In this document: in pieces, positions 45,986 through 56,857 of the stretch
Numbering within the stretch: position 1 is the stretch's first letter
How the letters are laid out: every line of letters starts with the position of its first letter
NCBI GenBank assembly: GCA_024741835.1
Contig: JAENRP010000066.1
Span: 62,001-126,000 of the forward strand
Reading direction: 5' to 3'
Source: Diplocarpon mali
Taxonomy: Eukaryota; Ascomycota; Leotiomycetes; Helotiales; Drepanopezizaceae
DNA: 64,000 nt
The notes under the pieces: generated by a model
Seen by the model: only the letters and a program-made list of their open reading frames with translations
Told to the model about the DNA's origin: nothing
The model's database searches: none
Program-made: the position numbers and the translations under genes

Positions 45986-47264
45986 AGAAATGCTTGGAAA
46001 TCGGAGGCTCTAGTAGGTTTTGCAAACTGATCTTGTTACTTGCATTGGTACTCACTGCATAAACGCTGCGCATCTAGCAGACAGACGACTTCTAGTTATG
46101 ACGGCGAGAGAGAGGTTTCCCAGAGGCAAGCAATGCCTACCTCATGGGAATGGCGTGCGGTAGCTTAGAGAGCGAGTGCAGCCACAGATTGGAAGAGTTC
46201 AAGCGCAGGATACCGCTTCGGACTCCGGTGGCTGGACGGCAAGGTAGCCTGACTGGAGACATTGTTGTTTCTACCTCGCGCAACTACGGCCCCAGGAATG
46301 TCTCGCGTGGTTCTTCTCGCAATGCACTCTGCTGGTGGAAAACCATCGCGCGGTGAAGTGGACAGGTTCTGGGTCCCACAGCTTGTTAGTATTTGCGAAA
46401 CGAAGTCCCTGTGACTCCGACACAAGCTCTGCTTGCTTGATGTCCATGTGAAGCAAGTATCTCGCGCACGAGAGGTTGCAAAGATCTTCAGAGTGCCGAA
46501 GAACGATCTCAGCGACACGAGACATCTAAGATCCCGCGAGCCCGGATGGATAAATCCCCGTGCAAGCCCGTCCTGTTTTCTCAATGAGCAACCCCAGCCC
46601 GATCTTTGTTCCGGGGCTCGCAAATTCGTGGAGCGCCTGTGTGTCAGACTGTTCTCTCGGGTCCAGGAGTGCATCCGTGTTTGGATTTTCGAGCGTCGAG
46701 AATATCTTTGTTTACTTTCTGGTGCCAAGAGCCTGAATCTCGTTACGAAATCACCGACTCGCGGGGTGTTCTGCATCGACAAATATTGCTTATTGAGAAC
46801 GTCAAAATTTCTGTCAGACATATTTGCGTTTTTGATGCCTTGCAATTTTTACATGCTAGCTTCTAGTCACACCCTCACACTCGAGACTTTAAAGTCACAA
46901 CAGCAATAATTAGGCCCGTGGCTTGAGCTGCAGCCTGAAAGATGGTGGCTCATGTCTTGGGAACAGGTTGCGGGTATTGTAAATTTTTGATAATTAAAGA
47001 GGTAACTACTGGAGCTCAGAAAGATTTTCGCTTTGCTGATATCGAGATGGGTCAGCGCCGTTTATGCCGATATACTTGCCACCAGTTCGGCAATCTTCAA
47101 TATTCCTGCTTGGGTTTCAACAGACTCCTGTTATTTTCCTCGCAGGACTTTGCTTTTTGTCCCCTAAAGAGCGTGATTTGCCAAATTAATCATCGTATTG
47201 GATTCATAGCTCATTTAAATTGCTGACTGCCAAGTCAACAACCCTATCTCAATTATCCCAGTAT
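45986..47264. other. Intergenic, no sure gene
   Basis: A 219-codon minus-strand ATG frame (46165-46821, starting MSDRNFDVLNKQY) and an overlapping plus-strand frame are open here. Neither has a domain or codon bias that stands out. Further 5' exons of the cryptic gene at 45556 may lie up to about 46080. Confidence 0.35.
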
Positions 47265-47943
47265 CTATGCACCAACCATGGCATTGGAGGATCTCCAAGT
47301 GGCGATTTCCTGCTCACTTAGCTCTCTCAACTTATTGACCGACGCAGGCTTGCCGGTAATAACACCTTGAGCCATCTCAACACCTCTTGCAACAGCATTC
47401 TTCCTGGTAAGCGCATATGTAGCAGTCACAGCCGACACCTTGATAACTCCAATTCGGGGATCCTCGGGTCCACCATCGTGCTTTCCATCCCCGAGATCAC
47501 CTAACCAGGCCTTGAGAGAGGATGAGTAGTATTTCTTAACGACGGAGCGATCAGTGATAATAGAGGCCTGGCCGGACACGGAAGCCCACTCGCCAGAGCT
47601 GTTAAGGAAGGAGATGTTGATATGCGCGTCAGAATCGATGTCGTTGGTCTTGCCAGACTCTGTGTTGGTGTGGAAGATGAGGTCGATGCCACCAGCTTCC
47701 TACATATCGTCAGTTCAGCCAAGCCATTTGGAAGATGGGGAAACAAACTTGAGCAGCCAATGCCATGCATCTTGAGACCAAAGCTCCAGAGGAACCATCC
47801 CGGGTTGTCATCATGCCGAACTTGGATGCCTTGATGAATTCAGAGAGATCCTCAACCTTCTCCTTGATAGAGGTCTCATCCTTATTTGCAGCCTTGTATG
47901 GGTCGGCAGGCTTGGAGCCAGTGTCTGCGTTTGAGAATGACAT
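47265..47943 (-). CDS. bli-3: Bli-3-type FMN-binding split-barrel protein (pyridoxamine-phosphate-oxidase-like)
   Basis: Model: complement(join(47265..47699, 47749..47943)), 209 residues, one 49-bp intron. It matches the blue-light-induced Bli-3 family (general stress protein 26-like FMN split barrel): MSFSNADTGSKPADPYKAAN, KEKVEDLSEFIKASKFGMMT, SGALVSRCMALAAQEAGGID, LIFHTNTESGKTNDIDSDAH, INISFLNSSGEWASVSGQAS, LKAWLGDLGDGKHDGGPEDP. The biochemical substrate is unknown. An in-frame upstream ATG at 48081 would add 46 residues rich in Arg, Ser and Thr and without acidic residues (MKRFISTGPIRQAHFHFKSK ... VRSFTSTNPK), which looks like a mitochondrial presequence. Two CACGTG sites lie upstream (48253 and 48386, the second joined to GATC). 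Confidence 0.94.
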
Positions 47944-48081
47944 TTTTGGATTTGTTGATGTAAAGCTTCTTACTTGGAAGGTGCTCGGTCTGGGAAAGAT
48001 TGCGGTTAGCGAAGCTGTTTGTTTGCTTTTGAAATGAAAGTGTGCCTGGCGGATAGGACCAGTTGAAATAAAGCGTTTCAT

Positions 48082-48758
48082 TGTTAAGCTTGGAGGATGG
48101 AGAACTTACATTTGCAGGAGTAGAAAGTTTGTGTAGACCTAGGAATAAAGAAGCTCTATTTGTACTGTCATCGACGCTTGTACCTCCCCCTTGATTATGG
48201 GGTAAGACTAATGATGTCACTCCTAGGTACGTACCCATAACTGGTACCTGAGCACGTGAATAATTGGTGTGGGGTTAACAGAAATATTTGGTTTCCTTTT
48301 ACAAGATACTACTTCTATCACTTGGCTTTGAAATAATGTGCATATGAGGTCAGGATTATAAAAGGCTTGAGGATGTGTTTTAGATCACGTGTTAGCCGCT
48401 CTATTAGCGTGGAATCGGCTTCATGTTGAGTTTCGTGTCTATTTTCTTTTCTTTGAAACAGGCAGATGCAACAAAGACGCCCCGGAGCTGCAATTCACAG
48501 CATCCGAAATCAGTTTAGTTGATATTACGTTTTGTGACCTGCCAGTTCTATACCTTTTTTGAAAAAAAAAAAAAAAAAATTGTTTCGATTCCCAGGCAGC
48601 GGTTCGCCTTCCCATGTCTACAAACGTGGAATCAGCAGGGTCAGTCTAGTTCAACTTCAACTTCAAGATTGCTTTGTTACGTCTTTCACCTGAAAACCAC
48701 GGGAAATGCATTGAGGGCAAGCACTGGATATCATCTACATCTTCAGGAAAAGTTCGAC
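48082..48758. other. Divergent intergenic: Bli-3 and F-box-like promoters
   Basis: Contains two CACGTG hexamers (48253-48258, 48386-48391) and an 18-A run at about 48562-48579. No gene seen. Confidence 0.5.
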
Positions 48759-50606
48759 ATGGAGCATCCTCAAAACCATCCCCACCTTCCCCATGGTCCT
48801 CTACCTGGCTTTAATCATGTGAGTATTTTCTATATCTCAACCAGCCAGGCCTAACAGTTTCAGGTTTGCATGATGGAGGGGCCTGATCCAGAAATTAGGT
48901 TGTCGGCTCTCCAGTATGACACTGTGTGTGACGAGAACAAGCGATTAAAGGACGAGATACAACGACTGAACGCACTCCTCCGTCAGAACAGTATCTTACA
49001 GACTATCCAGCCTTCCCCAGGACCTATCAACCGCGAACTCCCTATATTTAAGGGGGTCAACACACATTGCAAGTATCCCTCCTCAGAGCAAATCAAACCT
49101 TACCTGCCGGACGAGATCCTCCTCCAAATCCTTGGCTTTGCCCTGAAGAGCCCCCGTGCTATTATTGATCCTTTCTACAAGATGCGCGAGGACAATGTCA
49201 CTTCGTATGAGCGCTTCTCTCGGAACGATATCAACATCCAGTGCCTCGCCGTTTCCCATATCTTCTATGCCGAGGGCGTGCGCCTCCTGGTTGAGAACAA
49301 CGAGTTTGTCTTCACCCAAGCTTCCGCGTTGGAGAACTTCGCCAAGATCTCAACCGAACTACGGTCGACCATCAAGAATGTTACGTTACGGGTATGTATC
49401 ATCCACTTGCAATCCTCTTTATCATTCTTGCTTTTACGTGCCGACTTTCTCGAGACTAAGCTATGATACGCAAGTTACTCATCAGACTCTAGATTGTCGG
49501 CCGATACTATGACGACAAACCTCGGGCTCTCAAACTCAATGGTCTTGACAGCTACCACGAATTGGTCGAGGACTTCGAGGTTCTTGCATATGGTAGGCCT
49601 GCCGGTATGGTCAACGACAAGGGTATCCAGGCATACTGTTGGTACCAGGTTGGGGATTTTCTCCGAGCCTTACAACTACCCTACCCCGATGATCCTATTT
49701 CGACAGTTCGTCCAAAACTCTTCCCAGAACTAACCTCGATGAGGATTGATCTGGTCAATTTCTGCGATCACCTTCCTCTTGGCATTGCTACACTCGCTCC
49801 GGTTATTCGATGGCATCTAGGCCGTTTCCTTGACGAGTAAGTGGCCATGGCAGAATCTTGTTCCCCTCTCTGAAAGCCTTGATACAGGCCGCTCTGAATA
49901 CCTTTGTCGCTAAATTTTTCAATGGATTTCCTGAGCAATGTGCTAATCTCGTGATAGGCTCCTAGTTACTGGCGTCCCCCGCGAGACCGCTTCTGGCCAT
50001 GAGCAAATGATACTCCGGAATTCACTCCGAAAAGAAGGACTCTTCTCCAGCGCTTGCCCGGCATTCATATCGGAAAAGGGTGGCCTCAAGAAGCTCCCTG
50101 TCTCCGATTATCAACATCAGGTCGTCGCCGCCCAAAAGAAGAAGAAGAAGAAGTCCGCCGCGGCTACGCAGAGTTTATCCTCGCAGCGTGGCTCAAAAGC
50201 TGGCGATCATCCCGTGTCATTCCACTCCGAAGGAGAGACTATCTGGAAGCTGGTACTGGAGAACGAAGATGAGCCAAAGCAATGGATGGAGTTCCATCGA
50301 GAGAGCGGGCGGCCGATGGCGGAGATGGAATTGGGAAGCAGCGATTCTGATGCTGATGCTGACGCTGATGGTGCTGGTCCAGGTGAATTGCAGTTTGGTG
50401 TGCAGCCTCTTGGCTTCTTTCCGCTTGCTCTTGCTCAAGCTATCCCGGCTTTTGTGCAAGCCGCATTGCCTTCGCTCACTGCGGATATGTCGGAGGACAA
50501 TCCGGATGGGTCGGACGAGGAAATTTCCGAGCTGCTGGCGGTAGGAGGGGACACGGACGATGAAATGCCTGGTCTACTCGGACCCGACAACAGCACTGGA
50601 ATCTGA
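48759..50606 (+). CDS. F-box-like domain protein, function unknown
   Basis: Model: join(48759..48818, 48864..49391, 49493..49836, 49958..50606), 526 residues, introns 45, 101 and 121 bp. A short His/Pro-rich start (MEHPQNHPHLPHGP) and a coiled-coil-like stretch (TVCDENKRLKDEIQRLNALL) precede an F-box-like segment (YLPDEILLQILGFALKSPRA, about residue 98), then a region common in fungal F-box-like proteins (IQCLAVSHIFYAEGVRLLVE, TELRSTIKNVTLRIVGRYYD). A lysine run (AAQKKKKKKSAAA) and an acidic C-terminus (SDSDADADADGAG) follow. F-box proteins link substrates to SCF ubiquitin ligases; binding to Skp1 is not tested here. Start chosen from the first exon that joins in frame. Confidence 0.75.
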
Positions 50607-51270
50607 CAGCTCGATCAGGTCGCCGCACTTGAATGTCTCCCTTCGGGAAGACTTATTCTTTTTCTTCCGAGCAGCCATCAGGGCTTCGTTTCCGGCATGT
50701 TCGCCCAGGCACGACGCAGGTTTGAATGTTTGTATGATAGTCGGAGTGGCCGGACTGCAGCACATTGTTTGAACTGCGGTTTGTGGGTTTCGTTGCAGGT
50801 GCGAGCACGATATGCGAGAGGGGCGTTGAGATTCCTGCCACACGTGCAGACTGAGCATATGGCGCCTGGGTATTTACTGTATGATGGTCTGGTTGCTCTT
50901 CTGGCCTGATACTGGATTGTGGTTGCCGTACAAGACCTCGGCGTGTTTCGCTTCAAATCATAAACCCCCACGGATGAAAGCCTCACGTTCGTCATACTGC
51001 CTCTCGTTCGCCTACTCTCCCTTGGCTGCCATTCTGCTTGCGTGCGCCTCTGCGCTCTCAGCGCCAGCAGGTCCACCGGCCGGCGAGGCACATGGGATGC
51101 ATGGCATGTGACCGCCGTGGTGAGCAGGGGTAGTGCCCCGGGGCCGGAACACCCCGAGCCACCTGCACGCAGCCGGAGCACAAGAATCCTGCCAGCATTC
51201 TGCCGTCTGCCAGGGGAGGGCGGTCAGTCAAGACGGATCCCATGTCGCGGTCGGATGCGCATGCGCTCGC

Positions 51271-51322
51271 TCACGTGCACTCGCGTTCATGTGCACTCGC
51301 GCTCACGTGCACTCCCGCTCAT
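51271..51322 (+). repeat. 16-bp tandem array carrying CACGTG
   Basis: Units TCACGTGCACTCGCGT, TCATGTGCACTCGCGC and TCACGTGCACTCCCGC follow one another. Two of the three hold an E-box CACGTG. Confidence 0.85.
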
Positions 51323-51581
51323 GTCCATCCCTCTGTGCAGATCCCCTCTCGACATCGTCCCGTCACCCCCGCATGACACCAAAACACCAAAACACCAAAA
51401 CACCACATCTCCAAAACACCACACCACCGGCACCGACGTTCCTCTGCCGCGAACGCCCCCGCCCGCCGCACGCGAGGATCCCCATCTGCTACGCTAGGCG
51501 AACCCCGACTGTCCCTTGTAAGCAACAGCTTCCTGGCGATGGCGACATGGACTACGTGCGATATGTTTAGCTCTGCGAAAT

Positions 51582-51657
51582 TACGACGCATCTCGAGCAC
51601 GACGCATATAGATCACGACGCGTATGGAGCACGATGCATATAGCGCACAATGCAAAG
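51582..51657 (+). repeat. 16-bp tandem array, about 4.7 units
   Basis: Units of CACGACGCATATAGAT type start at 51598, 51614, 51630 and 51646, with a diverged unit before them at 51582. Confidence 0.85.
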
Positions 51658-52073
51658 ATGCCCCCGACGCCGCATCCTGAGCTTCCGCCTTCCCCTTCGG
51701 CCAACCCGCCGAGCCCTACGTCCCGACGCCGACCCGCCGACGAGGCAGCCAGGGACGGAGACCTACCACATGTGTATGATCGTCCGGCCTGGATATCCAC
51801 GAAGTAGCTGTTCCTGCATCCATCCGTGCCCGCTCGCCACCAATAAACTCAACCGGCTTACGATATATAAAAAGTCCACCGAGCAGCGGGTGCGGTAGAG
51901 GATACGGTCTTCTGTGTGCTGTGTCCTGGGTGCTGCATACGGTGTTCCTGCAGCTGGCTACCTCCCTATATAATACCTGCTCCTTCTTGTGCCTCCTGGT
52001 CTCCTCCCTCTCCATCTTCCTCTTCCTGCTGCATCTAATCCCGTCGTGGGCTCTCGCCGGTCTGATCCTGATC

Positions 52074-53774
52074 ATGTCTGGTCGCTACTCTCTCTCCGCT
52101 CTGTGGTCGTTGCTCGTGTCGGCGTCAGCGGTCACGGCAACCGCAGGCCCAGCTCGTGCAAACAACTTTCTCCGTTTCCTAGGCCTACCGCAAAATGCGG
52201 CTTGTCCGGATCCGATGACCAGTTGCCAGAATACGACTGTGGCGCAGGATCTGTGTTGTTTCAATGCGCCGGGCGGACAGCTGCTGCTGACGCAGTTCTG
52301 GGATACAACACCAAGCACGGGTTGGTCTCCCCTTCTCATGCAATTCTCGTGCCGGCTATATCGCCAGGACGGGGGCCACGAGAGCGGGGGAGAACAGAGC
52401 TGATCCGCTGAGACAGGACCGGAAAATTCCTGGACCATCCACGGCCTGTGGCCGGATCACTGCGATGGCACATAGTACGTAGCACTTCCCACCTGCTTCC
52501 TCCCATGCGTGGGTAGTTCGGTTCCTCGAACAGTTCCTGGGCATCGAAACCTCGGATCTCGAGACCGATCCCCGAATCTGCAGATCGACCCAAGCCCAGG
52601 GCTGATCCTCTTTACAGTGACGCGTATTGCGATCCGGCCCGGGAATACAAGAACATCACTGCAATCCTGGAGGCCTCCGGCAAGACCGAGCTGCTTGACT
52701 ACATGAGCACTTTCTGGAAAGACTACCAGAACGACGATGAGAATCTCTGGGAGCATGAGTGGAACAAGCACGGGACGTGTATCAACACGCTAGAGCCGAA
52801 GTGCTTCGACGGGTATCAGGGCCAAGAGGAGGTGGTGAACTACTTTGAGATTGCGGCGAGGACTTACATGGGACTGAACAGCTATGCTGTGAGTGCGGTG
52901 CTCCAGCTTCCACCGTCGCGCGTCGCGGAGGCGCAAGAGGCTGACCTGGATCGCAGATTCTTGAGGACGCAGGGATCGTCCCCTCCACGACCAAGACTTA
53001 CGATCTCGCCCAGATCCAAGACGCCCTGACCGCTTTCCACGGCCACCCCGTCAGCATAGCCTGCACCGAAGGTCGCCTCGACGAGATCTGGTACCACTTC
53101 CACGTCCGCGGCAACATCGTGACCGGAGATTTCGTCCCCGCGGCGCCGGTCGGGGGCAAAGGCGACTGTGCCGCGACTGGCATCAGATACGTGCCCAAAA
53201 ACCTTCCTGCCACCTCGACTCCGACGCCCAGCGGCGCCGCGCCAGCACCAACGAGGACACCCTATTCGGGCGAGGGTTTTCTGCAGGCCTACACAGGGGG
53301 GGTGAACAAGGGGTGCTTGATCGCCGCGGGCACCTGGTACACCACCGGGACCTGTGCGACGTACACGGCTGCTAAGAACGATTTTGGTGCGTGTTCCCCT
53401 CTGGCAGGCCTTCCAGCGATTTGCCCTCCTACTCTCACCGTCACGTGAGACTGGGAATACGACTAACGATGCTTCGCAGGGGCTGGATTCACGCTCAAGA
53501 CCAACGACGGACCCTGCGATGTAGTCGATGGTATCTTCTCTTGTTCGATTGGCAACCCCGCTGGTACCTTCACCGTAAGCGTCCCCAAGCCCCGTTGGAA
53601 GTGTTCTGGGAGGAAATGCTCAGGGCTGATGATCAACAGAGTGTCGACGGCTCTCTCGCCTACGAGGGAAGCGCAGTTTTCTATGCCGCCGCCGTGCCCA
53701 CCAGAACCAAGCAGCTAGATGTCTCGACAAGCGTCGATAATGTCGAGGTCAGTTTCGTGTGGGAGGCAAGGTGA
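52074..53774 (+). CDS. Secreted ribonuclease T2 with C-terminal extension
   Basis: Model: join(52074..52320, 52417..52474, 52618..52888, 52957..53386, 53480..53574, 53640..53774), 411 residues, five introns (65-143 bp), frame kept throughout. RNase T2 enzymes cut single-stranded RNA through 2',3'-cyclic phosphates. Both catalytic segments are intact: WTIHGLWPDHCDG (His91) and HEWNKHGTC (residues 148-156, His148, Glu149, Lys152, His153). A hydrophobic leader (YSLSALWSLLVSASAVTATA) gives a likely signal peptide, and many Cys fit the secreted form. After a Thr/Ser/Pro linker (TSTPTPSGAAPAPTRTP) comes a small beta-rich C-terminal domain (GGVNKGCLIAAGTWYTTGTC, GFTLKTNDGPCDVVDGIFSC), as in Rny1-type fungal enzymes, which are vacuolar or secreted. 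The very 3' end sits at a GTGAGC site, so one more intron is possible. Confidence 0.93.
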
Positions 53775-54999
53775 GCGGGGAGCTGCTGCCCATGACGCAA
53801 GATCGCTTCCCACATGGGTCCTCGCAGTGGTTTCTGGATGTCTGTGATTGCGTGCGGTGATTCTTCCACATGGCTCTTTTTCATTTTTACCTCGGGGAGC
53901 CCCCAGTGCTGCCCGAGTTTGCACGGGACCAGAGAAGACGTTTTTGTTGCTGCGTTGCCCGACCGGTGAGACGGAGGCGCATGGTTGACACCGGTGCCAC
54001 GTGCGAGGTGCCACATGGTGGAATGCCTGCCCGCAAAAGTGGGGGGGGGTGGTTCAGCCATCCTAGTACGTACTTGCACTGGCCAAAGTCGCCAGGATGG
54101 CAAACTTCCGTGTAATTGTCTATATAATTGTTCATGTAATTATACTCTCCCCATCTCTCGGCTCCGAGACTCTTCCCCGGTCGATGGTCAGCCGACAAGG
54201 CGCCTCGCGTGACCTCGAGGCAGCAGACTTGTGTTGTGTGCGTGCCTTGCATAGACGCAGATATATACATTCTATTTTGACTTTTGCAATTTGAATTTTG
54301 AATCTCTGCATGTCCCTCTATGGGCTTAACGCATGCCTCTAGGTGGCGCACCGTCTCTGGATTTTTAATCTACATTGTTTTTTTTTCAGCCGTTGGGGGG
54401 AGTGCATGTCTCTTTTACGATCAAGTTATATCTTTCTGACGGTTGATGTATGTCTGTTTTCCCCGAAGCCGAAGGGCTGATGGAGTGGGATGTATATCGG
54501 CTTTTTGGCATGTCGGTATCGATGTGTGTATATCTACATTGGAGATGCACATCGTCATGTAGATTGACATGCGTCGTCTTCTTGATTTCGATATCTACTA
54601 GTCTATCTATATGCATACCTCAACAGCGCATCTCTGGCCAATGGATACGCGTCTTTTGTTTCTCGTTCAGCCGCTGCCTCTATGCACTCGTCGACGGCCG
54701 CTTCTTCTCGCAGGGAACCTCTCCTCTCGCCGAGGAGCAAGAGCCGGCTGCACGTGCGCCGGCGCCTGGGCCCTGGGTACCAGCAGGACATTCGTACCGT
54801 CCAGGCCGGTCACCTGCCTGTGAGAGAAGATCGCGTACCTGTACTGTAGGACCTAGAGGCCTCTGCACAGCATGGTGTCCGACTACGGTAGAGGGGTCTG
54901 TAACACTATCGCGTGCCGTGGCTCATGTCATGTGCATCGGCCCCTGGCTTGACCAGGACGCGAGCAGACAGGTCGGCACAGGGTCGGTACGTGGTGAGT

Positions 55000-55076
55000 A
55001 CATGGGAAATACATGGGAAATACATGGGAAATACATGGGAAATACATGGCAGAGACATGGCAGAGACACGGCAGGT
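55000..55076 (+). repeat. 11-bp tandem array, seven units
   Basis: Four ACATGGGAAAT units, two ACATGGCAGAG units and one ACACGGCAGGT unit follow head to tail. Confidence 0.9.
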
Positions 55077-55393
55077 AGAGCACTACCCGGTCCGTCGTAC
55101 CCACCAGGAGACAGGAGGGCCAGACTCGACGACAGAGACTCGATTGAGGATCGTTCTCGTCGGCTTGTGTGACGTCCGTGGGCAGCAGATAACGCATCCT
55201 GGAGTGGCATGGCTTCTGGTCTGGTGCCCGTGGCCAATGGCATGTGCTTTGTGTTGGAGCCGAGACTCCATGGAGCTTCTTGCGTGGTGTATGATGCTGG
55301 GTGCGGTGGGTTTCGTCGGTCTGTCTGTTCGTTGCGTGAGGTGGCTGCGAGCCACGGGGCTGGATAGCTTTCGAGTACCTGCTCTCTCCCGGC

Positions 55394-55401
55394 TATATAT
55401 A
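55394..55401 (+). promoter_or_regulatory. TATA box of the M4 peptidase gene
   Basis: TATATATA lies 83 bp upstream of the start codon in a CT-rich promoter. Confidence 0.5.
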
Positions 55402-55483
55402 CTCCTTCGGTCTCTTGCTCTCTCGAATCCGGAACCCCTCTCTATTGTGGCTACCAGAACCTCTCCGCCGTCACGAAAATATC

Positions 55484-56857
55484 ATGGCGTCGAATATGCT
55501 CCAGAGAATGCCGCTCCCCCGAAAGGCGCCCACGCCTCACGTGTGCTGCATCATCCCTCCCGCTCTCCTCCTCGACATCCTCTCCGCCAACGAGGCCTCC
55601 GCGGGAACGCGTGCTGCTGTGCAGAAGACCTACAACCACTGCTGCAAGCTCCAGTCCAGGCGCAAGACGCGCCAGGTCACCAGCGCGCAGCCGCGTCGCG
55701 GTCTCAGTGCCACCGGAGGTCAGTCGCTTCCACAGCCCCAGCGCTCCATCATTCCTCCTGGCGTCTTCCACGGCACCGCAGTGTCGTCCGAGGCTACGCC
55801 CGAGCAGCAGCAGCATGCCCAGCACAGCACCCAGATCAACCAAGACGTACGCTCTGCCCGCGCGGACAAGGCCACAGCTACTGCCGTCGCCGCGACAACC
55901 CCCGACGCCGACGGCCTGTACCGCAAGATCTACAGCTCCGTGCAGACCGACACGCTTCGCAAGAAGCTGCTCTACCAAGAAGGCGGCGACGTCGCGGCTT
56001 TCTCGTCCGACCAGGGCGCCCAGGAGATCCTCGACTTCTTCGGCAAGACCTACCAGTTCTACAAGGACGTCTTCGGCCGCTCCTCCATCGACGGCAACAA
56101 CCTCCAACTCATCGGCTCCCTGCACTACGACGACGTCCCCGGCCCCCCGGGCATGGACAACGCCTTCTGGGACGGGGACGAGATGGCCTTCGGGGACGGC
56201 GACGGCGAGATGTTCGGCGCCTTCACGAAGAGCATCGACGTCATCGGGCACGAGCTGACGCACGGCGTGGTGCAGCACACGGCCAACCTCGAGTACGAGT
56301 TCCAGTCGGGCGCGCTCAACGAGTCGATGGCTGACGTCTTCGGCTCCATGATCAAGCAGTACTTCGCCGCGGGCGGGAGGCAGACGGCCGCCGAGGCGGA
56401 CTGGCTCATTGGCGAAGGCATCTTCCTGCCCTCCGTCGCCCACGCCGCGGCGCTACGCTCGATGAAGGCGCCCGGCACGGCCTACGACAACCCGAAGGTC
56501 GGCAAGGACCGCCAGCCCGCTGACATGGATGGCTACGTCGACTCGGCCAACACGGACGCCGGCGACTGGGGCGGCGTGCACCTCAACTCGGGGATCCCGA
56601 ACCGCGCCTTCTACCTCGCCGCCACCGCCATCGGCGGCTACTCGTGGGAGAAGGCGGGCAAGGTGTGGTACGCCGCGCTGGGCGACCAGAGCCTGGTGGG
56701 GATCGACACGCGCAAGGCGTTTGCGATCTTTGCGGACCTGACGGTGCAGCACGCCACGACTCTCTTCGACGCCGGGGTGGCGGAGAAGGTGAAGGAGGCG
56801 TGGACGGACGTCAAGGTTTACGAGGCGAGGCAGCCGAAGTACGAGCTGAAGCTGTGA
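55484..56857 (+). CDS. Protealysin-like M4 (thermolysin-family) metallopeptidase
   Basis: Single exon, 457 residues, no intron. Zinc and catalytic residues are intact: HELTH (His256, Glu257, His260) in IDVIGHELTHGVVQHTANLE, third ligand Glu280 in GALNESMADVFGS, and the transition-state His366 in GGVHLNSGIPNRAFYLA. There is no signal peptide. The short N-terminal region carries CCIIPPALLLDIL (residues 21-33), matching the PPL-type motif of protealysin precursors, which are bacterial enzymes that lack a classical secretion signal. Bacterial protealysins remove their short propeptide by self-cleavage. A Gln/Ala/Ser-rich insert (about residues 65-140) between propeptide and catalytic domain is unusual. 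GC is higher than in the flanks and codons end mainly in C or G. Bacterial origin by transfer is inferred. Confidence 0.93.
   Translation: MASNMLQRMPLPRKAPTPHVCCIIPPALLLDILSANEASAGTRAAVQKTYNHCCKLQSRRKTRQVTSAQPRRGLSATGGQSLPQPQRSIIPPGVFHGTAVSSEATPEQQQHAQHSTQINQDVRSARADKATATAVAATTPDADGLYRKIYSSVQTDTLRKKLLYQEGGDVAAFSSDQGAQEILDFFGKTYQFYKDVFGRSSIDGNNLQLIGSLHYDDVPGPPGMDNAFWDGDEMAFGDGDGEMFGAFTKSIDVIGHELTHGVVQHTANLEYEFQSGALNESMADVFGSMIKQYFAAGGRQTAAEADWLIGEGIFLPSVAHAAALRSMKAPGTAYDNPKVGKDRQPADMDGYVDSANTDAGDWGGVHLNSGIPNRAFYLAATAIGGYSWEKAGKVWYAALGDQSLVGIDTRKAFAIFADLTVQHATTLFDAGVAEKVKEAWTDVKVYEARQPKYELKL

Larger units (their letters stand above)
50607..52073. other. Intergenic with tandem arrays upstream of RNase T2
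   Basis: No supported gene. Short frames near 50610-50910 on both strands lack domains. Two 16-bp arrays (51271-51322 and 51582-51657) and an AACACCAA repeat (about 51378-51425) lie in the upstream region of the RNase T2 gene. A TATATAA-like site is at 51862-51869 and another at 51967-51974. Confidence 0.5.
53775..55483. other. Intergenic between RNase T2 and the M4 peptidase
   Basis: No gene seen. It holds the RNase T2 3' flank, an 11-bp tandem array (55000-55076) and the peptidase promoter, with TATATATA at 55394-55401, about 85 bp before the ATG. Confidence 0.5.

Noticed and set aside
46165..46845. 226-codon minus-strand frame and 158-codon plus-strand frame
   Set aside because: Neither has a recognised domain; the plus frame has no useful ATG. 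RNA evidence would be needed.
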